Below, in pieces: positions 5,525 through 6,631 of a stretch of DNA of 6,631 bases; the stretch's first letter is position 1; the number at the start of each line of letters is the position of its first letter. Both the position numbers and the translations under genes were made by a program. This stretch comes from Spirochaetales bacterium (GTDB taxonomy: Bacteria; Spirochaetota; Spirochaetia; DSM-27196; SLST01), in NCBI GenBank assembly GCA_030642995.1, contig DAOWMR010000157.1, positions 1 to 6,631 on the forward strand, read 5' to 3'. The notes beneath the pieces were generated by a model. It searched no databases. It worked only from the letters and a program-made list of their open reading frames with translations, and had not been told where the DNA came from.

Positions 5525-6312
5525 TCATCAAGCCGGCCATCTCAATCGTCATCCCTACCTACCTGCCCGGGCTCGGGATCCAGAATCTTCTGGTCGACCT
5601 CACCGCGGTCCTGCCGCCGTCTCACGAGATCATCATCGTCAATGACGGCAACCCGCCCGCGGTCCAGCGGCGGCTCGTGCAGCTGACCGCGCGACACCCC
5701 ACCACCCGCCTGGTTTCCCTTCGCCGCAACGGCGGGCAGCAACGAGCCACGCTCGCGGGCATCCGCAGCGCGCGCGGCGATATCATCGTGACCATGGATG
5801 ACGACGGCGGACATCCAGCGCGACTGTTACCACAGATGCTCGCCCTGCTCGGCGATGCCGGCACGCCGGGCGGCAGCAACAGCCCCGGCGCGGATCTCGT
5901 CTACGGCGTTCCCGACCTCTCAGGAGAGCCGCTCCTCCGTCGTGCCGGCAGCATCCTGAATCGATCCATCTTCCGCCTCTTCCTCGGTGTCCCACGCAGC
6001 GTGGCTGTTACGAGTTTTCGTGTGTTTCGGTCTAGCGTAGCATATCAGATCGTTGGTGGTGCGCCCGTGCCGGGCCGCAACGATGGGCCCCGGCGTCCGG
6101 CCATTCCGCCAAACGTGAGCACCGTGTTGCTCAGTGAGCACCCCAAGCTCGGCGTGGTTCACTACACGTTGCCGGAGGATCCGGTGAGCCGCCACTCCAT
6201 TCGCGCGCTCATCATCGGGATCCTCCTACTCGTTGGATGGTGGGCGCCGGTTGGTCTCATCCGACGGGTAATGCGTCGTCACCGGCCTGCGCGGGAGAGG
6301 GTGAGCCGGTGA
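5521..6312 (+). CDS. GT2 family glycosyltransferase, compact polyprenyl-phosphate (GtrB/ArnC/DPM) type, probable CTG start
   Basis: About 263 residues. The N-terminus KPAISIVIPTY is the classic GT-A opening, followed by EIIIVNDGN (36-44, where the usual first Asp is Asn41), DIIVTMDDDGGHPARLLPQM (87-106, with the DDD metal/nucleotide site at 93-95) and TSFRVFR (164-170). This order matches dolichyl- or undecaprenyl-phosphate glycosyltransferases, which move a sugar from a nucleotide donor to a lipid phosphate at the inner membrane. Departures: a single C-terminal hydrophobic helix (about 228-247) where GtrB/ArnC usually have two, a length below the usual 310-330, and no clear HxxRxxGxSxY motif (the region reads HYTLPEDPVSRHS). 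The frame is open from 5491 but has no ATG, GTG or TTG before GTG 5677, which would delete the VNDG strand. CTG 5521, overlapping the upstream TGA as CTGA, is the best start. The donor and acceptor are unknown. Confidence 0.8.
   Translation: MIIKPAISIVIPTYLPGLGIQNLLVDLTAVLPPSHEIIIVNDGNPPAVQRRLVQLTARHPTTRLVSLRRNGGQQRATLAGIRSARGDIIVTMDDDGGHPARLLPQMLALLGDAGTPGGSNSPGADLVYGVPDLSGEPLLRRAGSILNRSIFRLFLGVPRSVAVTSFRVFRSSVAYQIVGGAPVPGRNDGPRRPAIPPNVSTVLLSEHPKLGVVHYTLPEDPVSRHSIRALIIGILLLVGWWAPVGLIRRVMRRHRPARERVSR
6297..6301 (+). promoter_or_regulatory. Shine-Dalgarno of the ATP-grasp gene
   Basis: GAGGG, part of a GGGAGAGGG run, stands seven bases before GTG 6309. This favours the GTG start over the in-frame ATG at 6321. 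Confidence 0.65.
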
Positions 6313-6631
6313 GTCGACTCATGATCCTCGGAGGATCGATTGCCCAGCTCAACGCAATCAGACACGCACAACGGTCCGGCCATCACGTCATCGTGGTTGA
6401 CCAGAATCCCGAGGCTCCCGGCGTATCGATCTCGGACGAGTTCATGGAGGCTTCAACCTTTGATGCGGATGCCGTGGAGAGGGCCGCTCGAGCCTCGAAC
6501 CCCGATGGGATCCTCGTTGTCGCAACCGACCAGCCGGTACTCGTTGCCGCACAAGTGGCGGAACGGCTCGGCCTCCCCTACCCGCTGGACGTTGAAACGG
6601 CACGACTGGCAACCAACAAGGGCTCCATGAA
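6309..6631 (+). CDS. ATP-grasp carboxylate-amine ligase-like protein, N-terminal part (runs off the right edge)
   Basis: The first 107 codons are visible. Residues 1-90 form a Rossmann-like pre-ATP-grasp domain: MILGGSIAQLNAIRHAQRSG (5-24) with the glycine loop at 8-9, HHVIVVDQNPEAPG (25-38), SDEFMEAST (42-50), a GILVVATDQP strand (67-76) and VAERLGLPYP (83-92). The final TNKGSM (102-107) fits the tNKxxmK element that opens the ATP-grasp fold in the carbamoyl-phosphate synthase and PurK-like families. These enzymes join a carboxylate to an amine through an acyl phosphate; the catalytic part is not in view, so the substrate cannot be named. GTG 6309 overlaps the glycosyltransferase stop (GTGA) and has a good Shine-Dalgarno, so the two are translationally coupled. 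In glycan loci, ATP-grasp enzymes often attach amino acids or peptides to sugars. Confidence 0.87.
   Translation, partial: MSRLMILGGSIAQLNAIRHAQRSGHHVIVVDQNPEAPGVSISDEFMEASTFDADAVERAARASNPDGILVVATDQPVLVAAQVAERLGLPYPLDVETARLATNKGSM

Noticed and set aside
6340..6630. Plus-strand open frame near the right edge
   Set aside because: It is out of frame with the ATP-grasp reading that starts at GTG 6309, which has recognisable family motifs; this frame has none.

Overview
The window comes from a moderately G+C-rich bacterium, probably diderm: it encodes an exported lipoprotein with a canonical lipobox, and its GT2 enzyme resembles polyprenyl-phosphate glycosyltransferases. Neither strand shows an rRNA, tRNA, CRISPR array or insertion sequence. 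The lineage cannot be fixed from this sequence. A free-living spirochaete would fit the gene styles, but that is only a guess.

Left part, minus strand (1-1704). The window opens inside an AAA ATPase of the DUF4143 class. Only its N-terminal 159 codons are present, and its DNA is visibly more A+T-rich than the rest. In front of it lies a perfect 33-bp palindrome overlapping the -35 box of a well-formed promoter, and the predicted transcription start falls on the A of the ATG, so the mRNA is probably leaderless and controlled by an operator. A 178-bp gap holding a terminator-like hairpin separates it from a 346-residue lipoprotein made of an ASH/HYDIN-like domain, a tryptophan- and tyrosine-rich VNGTY module and a C-terminal Ig-like domain. 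Its Shine-Dalgarno places the start at GTG 1698.

Right part, plus strand (1797-6631). Divergent from the lipoprotein across a 98-bp region with a near-perfect dyad runs a tightly packed operon: two ABC exporter half-transporters, a compact GT2 glycosyltransferase, and the N-terminal part of an ATP-grasp ligase that runs off the window. The ABC pair is a heterodimeric exporter of the TM287/288 type. The first subunit carries a degenerate ATP site (Asp for the Walker B Glu, Gln for the H-loop His) and the second is canonical, with an LSQGE signature. All three junctions in the operon can be read as 4-bp start/stop overlaps (ATGA, CTGA, GTGA). The CTGA reading means the glycosyltransferase probably starts at CTG, because no ATG, GTG or TTG exists upstream of its conserved N-terminus.

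Working together: the GT2 and ATP-grasp genes suggest synthesis or modification of a glycoconjugate, possibly a lipid-linked sugar carrying an amide- or peptide-linked group, next to an exporter that could move it or a precursor. This is inference from gene order. The rest of the operon lies beyond the right edge.
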